From Sphaerulina vaccinii (Eukaryota > Ascomycota > Dothideomycetes > Mycosphaerellales > Mycosphaerellaceae): a DNA stretch of 64,000 bases. The stretch covers positions 620,001-684,000 of the forward strand of contig JAKUDP010000002.1 in assembly GCA_022570795.1 (NCBI GenBank), given 5' to 3'. A program made the translations under genes and the position numbers. Each line of letters opens with the position of its first letter. Positions within the stretch are counted from its first letter, which is position 1. The notes beneath the pieces are model-generated. The model did no database searches, was not told where the DNA came from, and worked only from the letters and a program-made list of their open reading frames with translations. Shown here one piece after another: positions 54,385-63,516 of the stretch.

Positions 54385-54702
54385 TCAGGTGGACTTTCGA
54401 AGATCATGTAACTCAGATCTGCAAAGCACAAGTTGTATGATCAGAAAGAAGAGTGTGAGTGCACAGCTGCCCATGGTAGTGATGGCCACTTTGCGAGTCC
54501 ATGCCAGATTCTCGATGAGTTCCTCTCGCTCCAGATCGACCAGGTCTTGTCCAGAGTAGTAGGTTTTCGTGTCCCGATAGACATTTTTGAAGAAGGAAGG
54601 TAGCTCAAAGGGGTGCCGTATTGCGTGGAAGCAATCACGAGAGGACTGTCTCTGAAACTCAGCTTCGTGTCGGGGCATGGACAGCATGTTGTTGGTATTC
54701 AT
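54385..54702 (-). CDS. small single-pass membrane protein, or 5' part of the adjacent decayed gene
   Basis: From ATG 54702 the frame gives about 105 residues with a charged, helical N-terminal half (QDLVDLEREELIENLAWTRK), one strong transmembrane helix (SCALTLFFLIIQLVLC) and a short basic tail ending at TGA 54385-54387. After the TGA the same frame stays open to 53983 with a Cys/Thr-rich stretch, so this may be the first part of the decayed membrane protein gene rather than a separate gene. A weak intron (donor GTGCTT, acceptor GATGCAG, 57 bp) would bridge the stop in frame. Confidence 0.35.
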   Translation of the reverse strand: MNTNNMLSMPRHEAEFQRQSSRDCFHAIRHPFELPSFFKNVYRDTKTYYSGQDLVDLEREELIENLAWTRKVAITTMGSCALTLFFLIIQLVLCRSELHDLRKST

Positions 54703-55152
54703 GTCGTGTGAGACGAGTCGATAATGGCGGCTTTTGGCTGATGGTCCGAATGTCGTTGTTGATGTTCGCCCTTTTCTCGAAGTCGCGTTGCTGCTGAAAG
54801 ATCGACAAAGAACAAGCCGGCTGTCGGCAGAATCTGATACAAGGATCAGCAAGCCAACGTGATTTCGTGCGCCGAACGCGTTATGCGAGCAGCGGTTGTG
54901 CAATGACAAAGCGGTCACTGCAGCATTGACTAGCGAATAGAATCTTGTTCGTGACCGTCCGCGTCTTTAGTAGAAAATATCGAAAGGAACCAGATTCGGT
55001 ACAGTCCAGATTCTGGTTCGGGTAGGAAAGGCTTCATATGGCGCACTCAACATGTTGCTGTATGTCCAGTCCCATTCACGTCCAACGCCTCGCTAAATCG
55101 GTTGACCAGAAGGCATAACTCATCGCAGTCATACCATGATGCCACAGCATCC
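54703..55152. other. intergenic region
   Basis: This lies between the possible small membrane protein and the Ctk3 3' end. The minus-strand frame extends upstream of ATG 54702 to 54918 without an ATG. No other feature was seen. Confidence 0.5.
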
Positions 55153-55956
55153 TCAATAATCGTCGTATTCCAGATGCTTCCTCCGCTCCTCTGCTTCCTC
55201 TTCCGCCATGCGATAGTCGTCGCTGTCAACGTCGCTTCCGCTCTCCCACACATTCTCGAACTCATTGTCATGCGCCGGATCACCACCTCGTTCCTGTGGC
55301 ACAGCCCAGATACCCTCTCGTGCTCTCTTATGCCTCTCGCGATCTTCCTCTATTCGCTGCTCAATCTGCCTCTTGTCCAACCGTATCCCGTTATGACCAT
55401 AGCTGTGATGCGCTATACTTTGTGGCATGCTCCTGACCGTAGCCTGGTGGCCTTGTGGTGTATGCTCATGTGTAGACTGCTGGCTCTCGTGCACTGGACT
55501 AGCTGCACCCGGTAGGTTGTCCCGTCCTTGCATCAGCTCTTCCAGCTCGCGGACAGTCTGACTCTGGAGAACACCTCTGCCCATGAGTGCTTGCAGCACC
55601 TTCCTCACGACTTTGACATTCGCGGCGCCGCTTCCATCGTCTGGCGCAACAAGATCAATAATCCTGAGGATATCCCGCTCGACCATTCTCACATACACGC
55701 CAGCTTCTGTCGCTAGTCCGCCATTCGCAAGACCATGTTTTGCAGCATCGCACAGAGCGGGAAGGAAGTACATGATGTTCGCGCGGAGGTTCATGTTGTT
55801 GCGCTCGAGCTGTTCGAGAATGCATGAGTGCAAGTCGTCGGCATATTCGCTGTGTCGGAGAGCATAGTTGGCAGCTTTCGTGGCAGATGAGGATGAGGCG
55901 GAGAGATGCTGGAGCTGCGATGTGAAGCGCATACGTACTTCGAACGGATCGGCCAT
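55153..55956 (-). CDS. CTK3: CTD kinase subunit gamma (Ctk3)
   Basis: An ATG-initiated frame of 267 residues. The N-terminal 150 residues (MADPFEVRMRFTSQLQHLSAS, HSCILEQLERNNMNLRANIMYFLPALCD, RDILRIIDLVAPDDGSGAAN) match the helical CID-like domain of fungal Ctk3 orthologues closely. A disordered linker and a charged C-terminal helix (RIEEDRERHKRAREG) with an acidic end (DSDDYRMAEEEAEERRKH) complete the usual architecture. Ctk3 joins Ctk1 (kinase) and Ctk2 (cyclin) in the CTDK-I complex that phosphorylates Ser2 of the RNA polymerase II C-terminal domain during elongation. No intron is seen. Its neighbours are a membrane pseudogene and the BTB pair. Confidence 0.92.
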   Translation of the reverse strand: MADPFEVRMRFTSQLQHLSASSSSATKAANYALRHSEYADDLHSCILEQLERNNMNLRANIMYFLPALCDAAKHGLANGGLATEAGVYVRMVERDILRIIDLVAPDDGSGAANVKVVRKVLQALMGRGVLQSQTVRELEELMQGRDNLPGAASPVHESQQSTHEHTPQGHQATVRSMPQSIAHHSYGHNGIRLDKRQIEQRIEEDRERHKRAREGIWAVPQERGGDPAHDNEFENVWESGSDVDSDDYRMAEEEAEERRKHLEYDDY

Positions 55957-56316
55957 ATTGAAGTGTCGTGGATGTCAGTGTAGAAGTTGAAGTGCAGGAC
56001 GAACTTTTGGAATTCACTTGGAAAGATCGACACAGGCGGGCCGCTGTTGTGGGGAAGGTGCAGGTCACTTTCACATGCAAGGAAGTCTGACTTGGCTCTC
56101 GTTGATGATTTGTACACTATGGTATACTACTTGTAACGCTGGGAAGCGATTCCTCCTCCATCGTGCTCAGACGCACAAGTGCTACCACTGCGGTCGATTA
56201 ATTCTCAAAGCTGTCATCTAACCTTGACCATATGCCTTCCACGTCCTTGACATGTAGTCGAACATTCGAAGGTAGCCTTGACAAGGAGTGTTCGTGCGCA
56301 AAAGCTGCAGCCAAGC
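55957..56316. other. intergenic region
   Basis: This is upstream of Ctk3 and downstream of the first BTB gene. Only chance ORFs are present. Confidence 0.5.
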
Positions 56317-57245
56317 CTATCCTTCCGCAGCATAGGAAGCCCACCAAGTGCAGTTGTTCCCGCTATGGCAGCCTTTGGGACAGCTGAACTTGCAGCCAGC
56401 AGGTACAGCCACGGTGAATACTGACTGACAAGTTGAATTTGGACACTTGTAGGTCTTGCTGCCGGGACCGCCTGCGAGCACACACGCGACGTCGGCGCCA
56501 AGCTCTGTAAGGCGCAAGACTTCGACGAGCTCTGCGAAGTCGTTCAGGCGAGTGTGGTCGAACACGTCCTTGGCATGCTCCTGGATTGTGCTGATTGCGA
56601 CAGTCTTCAGATCATCAATGTCGGAGCAATGCTTGTAGAGCTCTTCGACAGCTTTCGCAAAGTCCGCGGACGACCATCCTGTCTTGCAGCGGTTGAACTT
56701 CTTGCTAGCAAGCTGACGTAGTGGCTCGATCAGGTACTGGTCGGCGATGATGAACATGCGGACATCAAAGACAATGCCTGCCACGTCGGTCTGGCCATTG
56801 CCATCATCACCGTAGTCGAAGTTGTAGAGGTAATCAATCAATGCCTCGATGACCTGCGGATCTGAAGAAGGTCGATGGTAAGCAGGTATCTCTGAGAGAA
56901 CATGACTTTGATCCAAGCACTCTGTCTCTGAGCCGACTCACCTTGCTTCGACATATCGTACACTCCATCTGCTCCTTCCTTGAATGCCCTAATCGCAGCA
57001 TCGATCGGATCCGACTGAGAGCAGATCACCAGGCGGTGAACCTTCCATGCGCGATCCTTGCATTTGATGATGAGATCCGAGTGTTCGTGTGACTTGTGGT
57101 AGCTGGCATGGTCAGCTGATCTATCAAACATGTTTGATCTCCGATTGCCTCACCTCTTGAGACCTTTCAGCAGCGGCTGGAGATATGCTGGCATCTCCTT
57201 AACCTTGCTAACTTCGGCTGCCTTGTCTTTGTCCTTGTCGCTCAT
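56317..57245 (-). CDS. BTB/POZ-domain protein, intact member of a tandem pair
   Basis: Three exons are inferred: 57154-57245, 56942-57102 and 56317-56861. The introns are 51 bp (donor GTGAGG, GCTGAC branch, acceptor GCCAG) and 80 bp (donor GTGAGT, acceptor TTCAG), giving 265 residues. The joins produce GLK-SYHKSHEHSDLIIKC and MSKQ-DPQVIEALIDYLYNFDY, both standard BTB/POZ landmarks (DxxI/VxC, then the xxxALIDYLY helix). A BACK-like helical region follows (LRQLASKKFNRCKTGW). The C-terminus carries a Cys-rich element (YKCPNSTCQ, FSCPKGCHSGNNC) ending TWWASY, seen also in the neighbour. Fungal BTB proteins of this sort are numerous and mostly uncharacterised; some act as Cul3 adaptors. Confidence 0.85.
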
Positions 57246-57525
57246 GATCGCTTGATGTGTCGTGAAGGGCAGAGAAGAACAGTACAGTGGAAAGTTATGT
57301 TGGTGATGGAATCCTTTGCTCCAGTCGATTCGGTGGCGCTCGGGATAGTTGTGGAAGATGAAAGACTCTTCTCTCTGAAGCCAGTTGAAAGGGTGCTGAC
57401 CTGAAACACATTCGTTCGTTTGCATAGCTCCGTTTGGCTGCGGGCAGCTGCAATAATCCGAGACTACAGACAGTACATGCACATACCCAGTGACCGTGCC
57501 AGGAGATGGTATCCTCTATCAAGCA
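57246..57525. other. intergenic region between tandem BTB genes
   Basis: Upstream region of the first BTB gene and directly downstream of the second. A CT/CA-rich stretch leads to ATG 57245. No other feature was seen. Confidence 0.5.
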
Positions 57526-58492
57526 CTACTTTTGGATATACGTTGCCCACCACGTTGCGTTCTGCACACCGCCGTAACCGTAGCACTTTGACGGAGATCC
57601 CGAGCAGCTGAACCTCTGTGGGCCTGGTTCACCAACTTGAAACCTCTCCCCATTGTGGACATCTGTACGTGACGACCTTTCCAGGACTCGCTGTACAGTT
57701 GACCAATTCTCTGCACACATCCGCACTGAACGTGGCAACTTCGCGGAGCACCTCATCGAACTTGGAGAACTCTTCTCTCCTATTCTCGTCGAAAAGTTCC
57801 GTTCTTCGCTCTGAGATCGTGGCGATGACTGCACGCTTGAGGCTCTCGTCATGTTCAGGAGCTGCTGTGTAGATCTCGCGAATGGCTTCTCCAAAATCTG
57901 GCTTGTTCCAGTCCGTTTTGCATCGCTCTTCGAACTTCTTGACCGCGATCTCGGCCAGTCGCTTAATGAAGTACTTATCACCAATGATGTATGCCTTCAC
58001 ATCCATCACCATGGGAGGTATGTCGCCATGCGAGAAGTTGGCGTAGTCACTCGTGTACATGTAGTCGAGCATTGCTCCGATAACTTGAGGCTCGTCGTCC
58101 ATCGTAATCTCGTTCTTGGTAGCGGTGTTTTCCAGCTCAGCTCCACGCTCCAAAGCCTTCTCGAACTGCTTCGAGTAAGCGCACACCACGAACTTATGCG
58201 CTTTCCATTGTTCCAGGTGGTCTCCTTCACATTTGATGGTAAGGTCGCTGAACTTCTTCGTGCTGTGGACACTCTTCGCATAGCTGATGAAACTGTTGAG
58301 CTCTGCCAGAGTCGTCGTGCTCGGGTTACTCTCTTCGTCTATTTCGTCTAGTTCCTGTTGAAGGTAAGCGATAATCTCTGAAAACACGAACCTTTTCAGA
58401 ATGGATCTTGTCTGTGAACTCGACGCCCTGACAGGCTCGAGCTCAGTGAGCAAAGTGATGCCTTCGGCCTGCCACTGCTTACCATGATGCCT
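57526..58492 (-). pseudogene. BTB/POZ-domain gene with C-terminal 1-bp frameshift and no clear start
   Basis: The main frame (58492 to 57629) encodes a BTB domain (KFSDLTIKCEGD, KAHKFVVCAYSKQFEKAL, DEPQVIGAMLDYMYTSDY) and a BACK-like region (KKFEERCKTDWNKPDF) clearly paralogous to the gene at 56317-57245. It then reads TYRCPQW and stops soon after. In a frame shifted by one base the protein resumes with GERFQVGEPGPQRFSC and ends NATWWATYIQK, matching the neighbour's ending TWWASY. A single missing base at about 57648-57653 (a TGx GGG GAG reading collapsed to TGG GGA G, next to a G run) explains this. No in-frame ATG precedes the BTB domain after TAA 58493-58495, so an upstream exon is missing or the start is lost. 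A sequencing error at the homopolymer is possible. Confidence 0.65.
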
Positions 58493-59908
58493 TTAAAGAG
58501 TATGATTTCAGCGAGTATGCACTGAAAGTGTGTCAATATCGCGCGTTCCTTAGCGACTGTTAGTGATGGTTAGCACAACGATGAGAGCACAATACACAGG
58601 CTCTTCTACGGTAAGTCTAATGTACTTGAATGTTACTATCATTCAAGCTCTGGCCATTCCTGTCGCAGACGGAAGTCTCAGACCGTGGAATCACCATACA
58701 AGACAAGACAGCGCGTCTCAATCGATGCGCAAGACAATCCGTGAGACATTCCTCCGGTATACTGGTACATACTCAACCCCTCGAGACGTGTATCCAAGCT
58801 CTGCATGTTGGGTTTCTATTGCTCCTCTTCGCCCTGCCCAGTCGATCAAACACTGTGCCCAGTCATCTAGCATTTGGACGTTCACAGCTTCAGGGAGACG
58901 GTCTAAATCGGCAGAGTTCGTGATCGTTGCTCGTACAGGAATGATGATGAAGTCAGAGTATGAACGTCGACGAGCTGCTCAAAGCACTCGGCATACGACG
59001 GCCACGGTCGTATTGATGGTCGCGTCGTACTGTGTCAACGGTGTGATGATGATGGCACGGTGAAGACGAAGGTTGCATTGAAAATTGGCTGCCAAGAGTG
59101 GGGCGAAGGATTCTAAGAATAGGTAGATCTAAACAGCACACCACACGTCAAGGATACCGACTTTTCTTTCAAAAGTATAGGTATTCTTGGAGTTCTACTA
59201 TGCAACCCATCTGTTCAGATGACGCTAAGGGCATTGAAGTGATCCTGCTGATGGACATGCCGAGCTGGGCATGGTGGAGACACACGAGGTGCATATGCAC
59301 TCCATCGGCCTTCAGATGGCCGTGACGTCGTACGAGGACCTGTCCCAAAGACCTGGACACCACCAAGACTCGTGACGGTATGCCGATCGTCTGGATATGC
59401 GACTCGCTACATCACTGTGAATACAATGCGAAAACCTCAAACCCTCCGCCGGGCACGCGCAGAATACAGGTCAGACCACTACAGACGAGGCCAGGGTCAG
59501 AACCGAACCTGAAGATCATGCGCCATTTGAAGATCTGCTGAGACTATTGCTAGAAGCCTGGGGTACTCTCTTATCACTATAGTGGATGTTCTTCGGTCGC
59601 ATCGTATGCAGCTATTCTGGTCTTTGCCTTTTCCCAAAAACTTCTCGGCCAGGCCTAGCTTTTCTATTGGCGCAGGTCTCGGATGCCGGGAACTATGTAT
59701 GTATAGCAGGCATAGCTAGCTATGCCAAGTCCTGAATACGACCTCATGGTAAGTATATATGCTCTCATCTCCCTCATTGTACTACTCGATCATCAAACCA
59801 GCATTCCAACACAGCAACCGACAGCAATACAGTACCAGAACTACTTCAGCTTTCACAACACTTCGATTACATCTAACCAATTCGACAACCACCACCAGCA
59901 ACATCAAC
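58493..59908. other. gene-poor stretch
   Basis: Largely non-coding. A plus-strand ORF from ATG 58566 to 59063 (165 codons) has no family features, signal peptide or supportive splice context. A (CA)-rich leader precedes ATG 59909. No repeat or RNA gene was recognised. Confidence 0.5.
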
Positions 59909-60913
59909 ATGCAGCTCATCGACTTTGCACTCATTGGCCTCGCTGCCGCGGCTCCCGTGGCTCAAGTCTCAGAGATCAAGGAGGCCACCACATGCCCTGA
60001 CTTGAACGGCGCTCAAGTCCTCAGCAACAACAACCAAGCATACCGCCTCGACTGCGGCAAATGGGTCGACGCAGACCAAGTCCTCTGCATCACAACAACC
60101 GAAATCGGTTACAAGGGTTGCCTCACAGCCTGTGACGGCACAATCGACTGCGGCCTCTCACAATACATCGCAACAGACGATGCTCAACAAATGGGTTCTT
60201 GCACACTTTTCAAGAAAGACGCTCCAGTCAAAGATGGCGCTAGCAATTCCTGGACTCTAGCCACCAAGATCGAGACGCCAACTTGCCCAGCACCAGGCTC
60301 GACCGACTCCCAGGGACGCTACTCTTGCAACCCAGCTCACCAGTACCCTAATGGACAGACTTGCGAGCTTGTTGACGGATGCTACTTTTTGGAGTACCCA
60401 ACCACCATCCCTGTACCAGGCCCAGATGATAAGTTCGGCCTCATCGCCATCCGCTCAGGTTCCCTAGTTCAGAACACTGGCATCACAGCTTCTAAGGGTC
60501 GTCTCACAGTCGGTGGAAAGCAAGACGCCTCTTGCGATAAGCCAGATACCAATTTCGCAACCTTCTACATCGACTCTGAAGGCTCAGCTTTCCTTTACGC
60601 CGCATCTGCTACTCCTCAACAGCTTTGGGTCGATGCAAGTGGTATGGGCCAGGGTATCGTAGGCTACACTACTGGAGCTCAGCCAACACCTCGCAACGCC
60701 TCGCGTGGAAAGTTTGCTGTTGACGCTGATGGACATCTCACTTTCGAGGGTATCAGCGCTCAGGCCTGCCCAACTGGTAACGCAGATACTGGATACAGCC
60801 TTTGGTTCTCTACTCTTGAGAAGCCGGGTTACAACGAGGGTTGCCTTCCAATTGCGCTTCGCGCTATCAAGGCTGATGAGCCTGTTGGTTGCTTCTACTC
60901 TGAGTCTTCTTAA
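59909..60913 (+). CDS. secreted cysteine-rich protein, PAN/apple-like N-terminal domain
   Basis: The frame encodes 334 residues from ATG 59909. Upstream in-frame starts would bury the signal peptide MQLIDFALIGLAAAAPVA. The N-terminal 100 residues have paired cysteines in TTCPDLNG, YRLDCGKW, QVLCITTTE, KGCLTACDG, TIDCGLSQY and GSCTLFKK, an arrangement like fungal apple/PAN-like modules that bind carbohydrate or protein. The central part (CPAPGST, RYSCNPAHQ, QTCELVDGCYF) is Cys-rich and leads to a C-terminal half with few cysteines (DASCDK, AQACPTG, NEGCLP, VGCFY). An enzymatic role is not evident. It is extracellular, and the promoter-like region contains CT/CA-rich DNA. No intron is seen. Confidence 0.8.
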   Translation: MQLIDFALIGLAAAAPVAQVSEIKEATTCPDLNGAQVLSNNNQAYRLDCGKWVDADQVLCITTTEIGYKGCLTACDGTIDCGLSQYIATDDAQQMGSCTLFKKDAPVKDGASNSWTLATKIETPTCPAPGSTDSQGRYSCNPAHQYPNGQTCELVDGCYFLEYPTTIPVPGPDDKFGLIAIRSGSLVQNTGITASKGRLTVGGKQDASCDKPDTNFATFYIDSEGSAFLYAASATPQQLWVDASGMGQGIVGYTTGAQPTPRNASRGKFAVDADGHLTFEGISAQACPTGNADTGYSLWFSTLEKPGYNEGCLPIALRAIKADEPVGCFYSESS

Positions 60914-61114
60914 ATAAGAGGTTGTAATGGATTGTGATTTTGATAATGCATAGCGGGGATGGAAGCATAGCATGGACCTTGACATTTATATTTGTACATT
61001 AGCTGCATCATCATATGCTTGACACTCGTTTAACGACCCCCTCAAGTGGGACACGACGAAAAGGAAAGAAACTGTACAGTATATAACACTTGTAATCGAA
61101 ATTTCATTCGATGA

Positions 61115-61585
61115 TCAATCCATCTTCTCCAACAACTCCACCATCTCCCCATCCGGTCCCCGCATATAACACGCCTTCCACCTCGTCCCATCACCCCTCA
61201 CCATCTCCTGCGGTCCCTTCCCACTCAAACACTTCCACCCCAACTCCTCCGCCTCCCTGACCAAAGCCTCCGAACCTTTCACTTCTAACGCAACATGTAC
61301 AGATCCTACATCACATGGTCTTGGCTTAAACACTTCTCTTCCATCAGGTTGAGAATACTGTAATAATTCGATTACGTGGCCTCCTGGGAGCGATACTAGG
61401 GCATTGTCGAAAACTGCTTCGGAGATACCGACTATTGTGGAGTAGGGTGGGCCGCTGAATTGCTTTTGATAGAGGAGGTCACCGCCGAGAGTGTCTTGCC
61501 AGAGTTTGAGGGATTGGGAGAGGGAGGTGACTGTTATGCCTGTGTGGGAGGTTGAGAGGATGTTGTAGGGGCTGGATTGGGACAT
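61115..61585 (-). CDS. VOC-superfamily (glyoxalase/bleomycin-resistance fold) protein
   Basis: An ATG-initiated frame of 156 residues, complete. The N-terminal His-bearing strand (STSHTGITVTSL), LWQDTLGGDLL, then GGHVIELLQYSQPDG, VGSVHVALEV and GPDGEMVELLEK follow the metal-site pattern of two beta-alpha-beta modules (His, Glu, His, Glu). This fold is shared by glyoxalase I-like enzymes, dioxygenases and fosfomycin-resistance proteins. The exact reaction is unclear because single-domain fungal members are mostly uncharacterised. No signal peptide is seen. Confidence 0.87.
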   Translation of the reverse strand: MSQSSPYNILSTSHTGITVTSLSQSLKLWQDTLGGDLLYQKQFSGPPYSTIVGISEAVFDNALVSLPGGHVIELLQYSQPDGREVFKPRPCDVGSVHVALEVKGSEALVREAEELGWKCLSGKGPQEMVRGDGTRWKACYMRGPDGEMVELLEKMD

Positions 61586-62116
61586 GGCTGTGTGGCTGGG
61601 AGCTTGTAAGGATTCGAAAGTGAAAGATATGAGTTAGTAAGAGATGCGTTTTGAATGCTTTCAATGCTACCTACCAAAGACAATTGCGATGCTGGTGGCC
61701 TGAAGGAGCCCTGTATGCAGCAAGTGGTATATCATGATTGGTAAGCCGATCGACGCCGTTGCAGATCTCTTACTGCTGGAGCTGCATCCTGTGTCACTCG
61801 CTGAGTGATAGATATCAAGCACACCACGCTTCCTTACCGAAGACAGCTTTCCGAGCTCTTAGACGCTGCGCTAGATCCTCTCCAATGCCCCCAAAGAAAT
61901 GAAGTTGCAGTTTAAGGCTCCTTGCAACAATTCTTTTGACCATTCTTCCAAGCAATCTCGTAGCACTCTGGGCAACGAAATGAGCAGCCCACCAGTCTAG
62001 CCGGAAGCTTCCAGTGACTAGTCTCCGCTTCGAATTGTCTCTCTTACTTGTGAAGGGTTGGATGCGCAATGGCACGATCCCGCTTCGATGGCGCGAGAAA
62101 CAGTCCACAGCTTTGC
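61586..62116. other. intergenic region
   Basis: Upstream of the VOC gene and downstream of the MYND gene, both minus strand. Only weak ORFs are present. Confidence 0.5.
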
Positions 62117-63037
62117 TCAGACCTTCTTACAAATCTCCTTGTGACCATGCTTCCAATCGAACTTCGGGCACTTCTTACTGCAGTACCTCGCTCCCTTACA
62201 CTTGCTGCACTTAAGCAGAGCGGCGTCATCAGGTCCAGGGACAACGCCGCAGCCGGTACAGCCGTTCATTCTGCCCGCTCTCACTTGCAAAGGATGGACA
62301 TCTGCCTGAATACAAGCCTTGAGGTGTGCATCCATGTCGGCGATATCACCCTCTCCGAACACCGGAGCGTGCATCCAGACGGCATCCCAGTCTGAACCCT
62401 CACCGAAGATCTCTTCGATGCTCAAGGGGTGTTCGTCTTTGGTCGCTGGGGTGAGCCAATTCTGATCGCGGAGCAAGTTCGAAGCCGCTTTGCCTTCTTC
62501 TGTAGTTCGACGGGTATGCAGCCAGGCCTCTTCCAGACGCGCAAGAACTCGCTCGCGCCACAGCGTCTGCCATTCCTCCGCCTGAGATAGCTGTTGATGC
62601 CATATCCGGCCGAAGCTAATGTGCGGCGCTTCGATTCTGAAAGCCAGGCAGGTGGCAATCCAAGGTCCCATGTTGAACTCTCGCTCGAAAATGACCCGTC
62701 GATCAGCAGGTGTTGACTTGGCCCAGAAATTGGAATCCTTCTCTCGAACAATGATCGCCGCTAACCAGGAGTCGAAGATGACTCGCGACTGGTTCATTGC
62801 AGCCTCCCTCCAGACTATCTCCACCTTCAATGCGGCCTGCCATCCCGACTCGAGCTCTGCGTCGCTCACATAGGCTGGCTGATTCTCCTTGAGAAAGTCC
62901 TTGACAGCCGCCTGGCGCTCATCTTGCGCCAGGCCGCCAAGAACACAAGCTGCGGTGAGCACGAGATGTTCAACGCGCTCGGCGACGGTAAGCCCGGTCA
63001 CCAACGGCCACTCCTCGAATCTCGCGTTGCTCGCCAT
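62117..63037 (-). CDS. MYND-type zinc-finger protein
   Basis: The frame encodes 306 residues from ATG 63037; the longer frame to 63085 begins with TTG. The C-terminal 50 residues carry an MYND finger: CTGC, then LKCSKCKG, YCSKKCPKFDWKHGHKEIC. The rest is a helical, Trp-rich region (VLARLEEAWLHTRRT, IVWREAAMNQSR) without a known domain. MYND fingers are protein-interaction modules found in regulators and chaperone cofactors. The specific partner is not known. No intron is seen. Confidence 0.85.
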   Translation of the reverse strand: MASNARFEEWPLVTGLTVAERVEHLVLTAACVLGGLAQDERQAAVKDFLKENQPAYVSDAELESGWQAALKVEIVWREAAMNQSRVIFDSWLAAIIVREKDSNFWAKSTPADRRVIFEREFNMGPWIATCLAFRIEAPHISFGRIWHQQLSQAEEWQTLWRERVLARLEEAWLHTRRTTEEGKAASNLLRDQNWLTPATKDEHPLSIEEIFGEGSDWDAVWMHAPVFGEGDIADMDAHLKACIQADVHPLQVRAGRMNGCTGCGVVPGPDDAALLKCSKCKGARYCSKKCPKFDWKHGHKEICKKV

Positions 63038-63516
63038 TGTCTCTGCTTTGCTTTGTGTTTGCTGACTTGCGATGATTGTGCTCAACAGAGGCGTGTAGGT
63101 TCAAGCGCCGAGGAGAGAGTGTGGTGTTTGGTGTTTGTGAGCGATACTGTGCGCAAGTCGTCTTCGCAGCTCTCTTATGGCTTGTTACTTCACTTTCGTT
63201 ACTAAGCTTCGTGCAGCTTCTGGCGAGAAGAATGTGTGCCTCGAAGGTCACTGGTGTGTCGTATTTGCCTGGGTCGTTGCTGGAGGCGCGGAGATGGACT
63301 AGTGTCAATAGAAAGTGCGGGTGTGTTGTGTTTTTGAGTGAGAATGTGTGCGAAGTTTCTTAGCAGCCGAACTGCAGCATACAAGCTAGTCGCTTCACTT
63401 TCGCCACCAAGCTCCACGCCATTTCACTGCTGCCTGACGCGCTCACGACAGAACACAAGGTAACCGGAGATGAAGATACGACACACCAAGTGAATTATTA
63501 CCATGCACGATTTCAT
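63038..63516. other. intergenic region
   Basis: This lies upstream of the MYND gene and downstream of the EBP-like gene. No feature was recognised. Confidence 0.5.

Noticed and set aside
58566..59063. 165-codon plus-strand ORF downstream of the BTB pair
   Set aside because: No recognisable motif, Met-rich C-terminus and no splice or start context that stands out.
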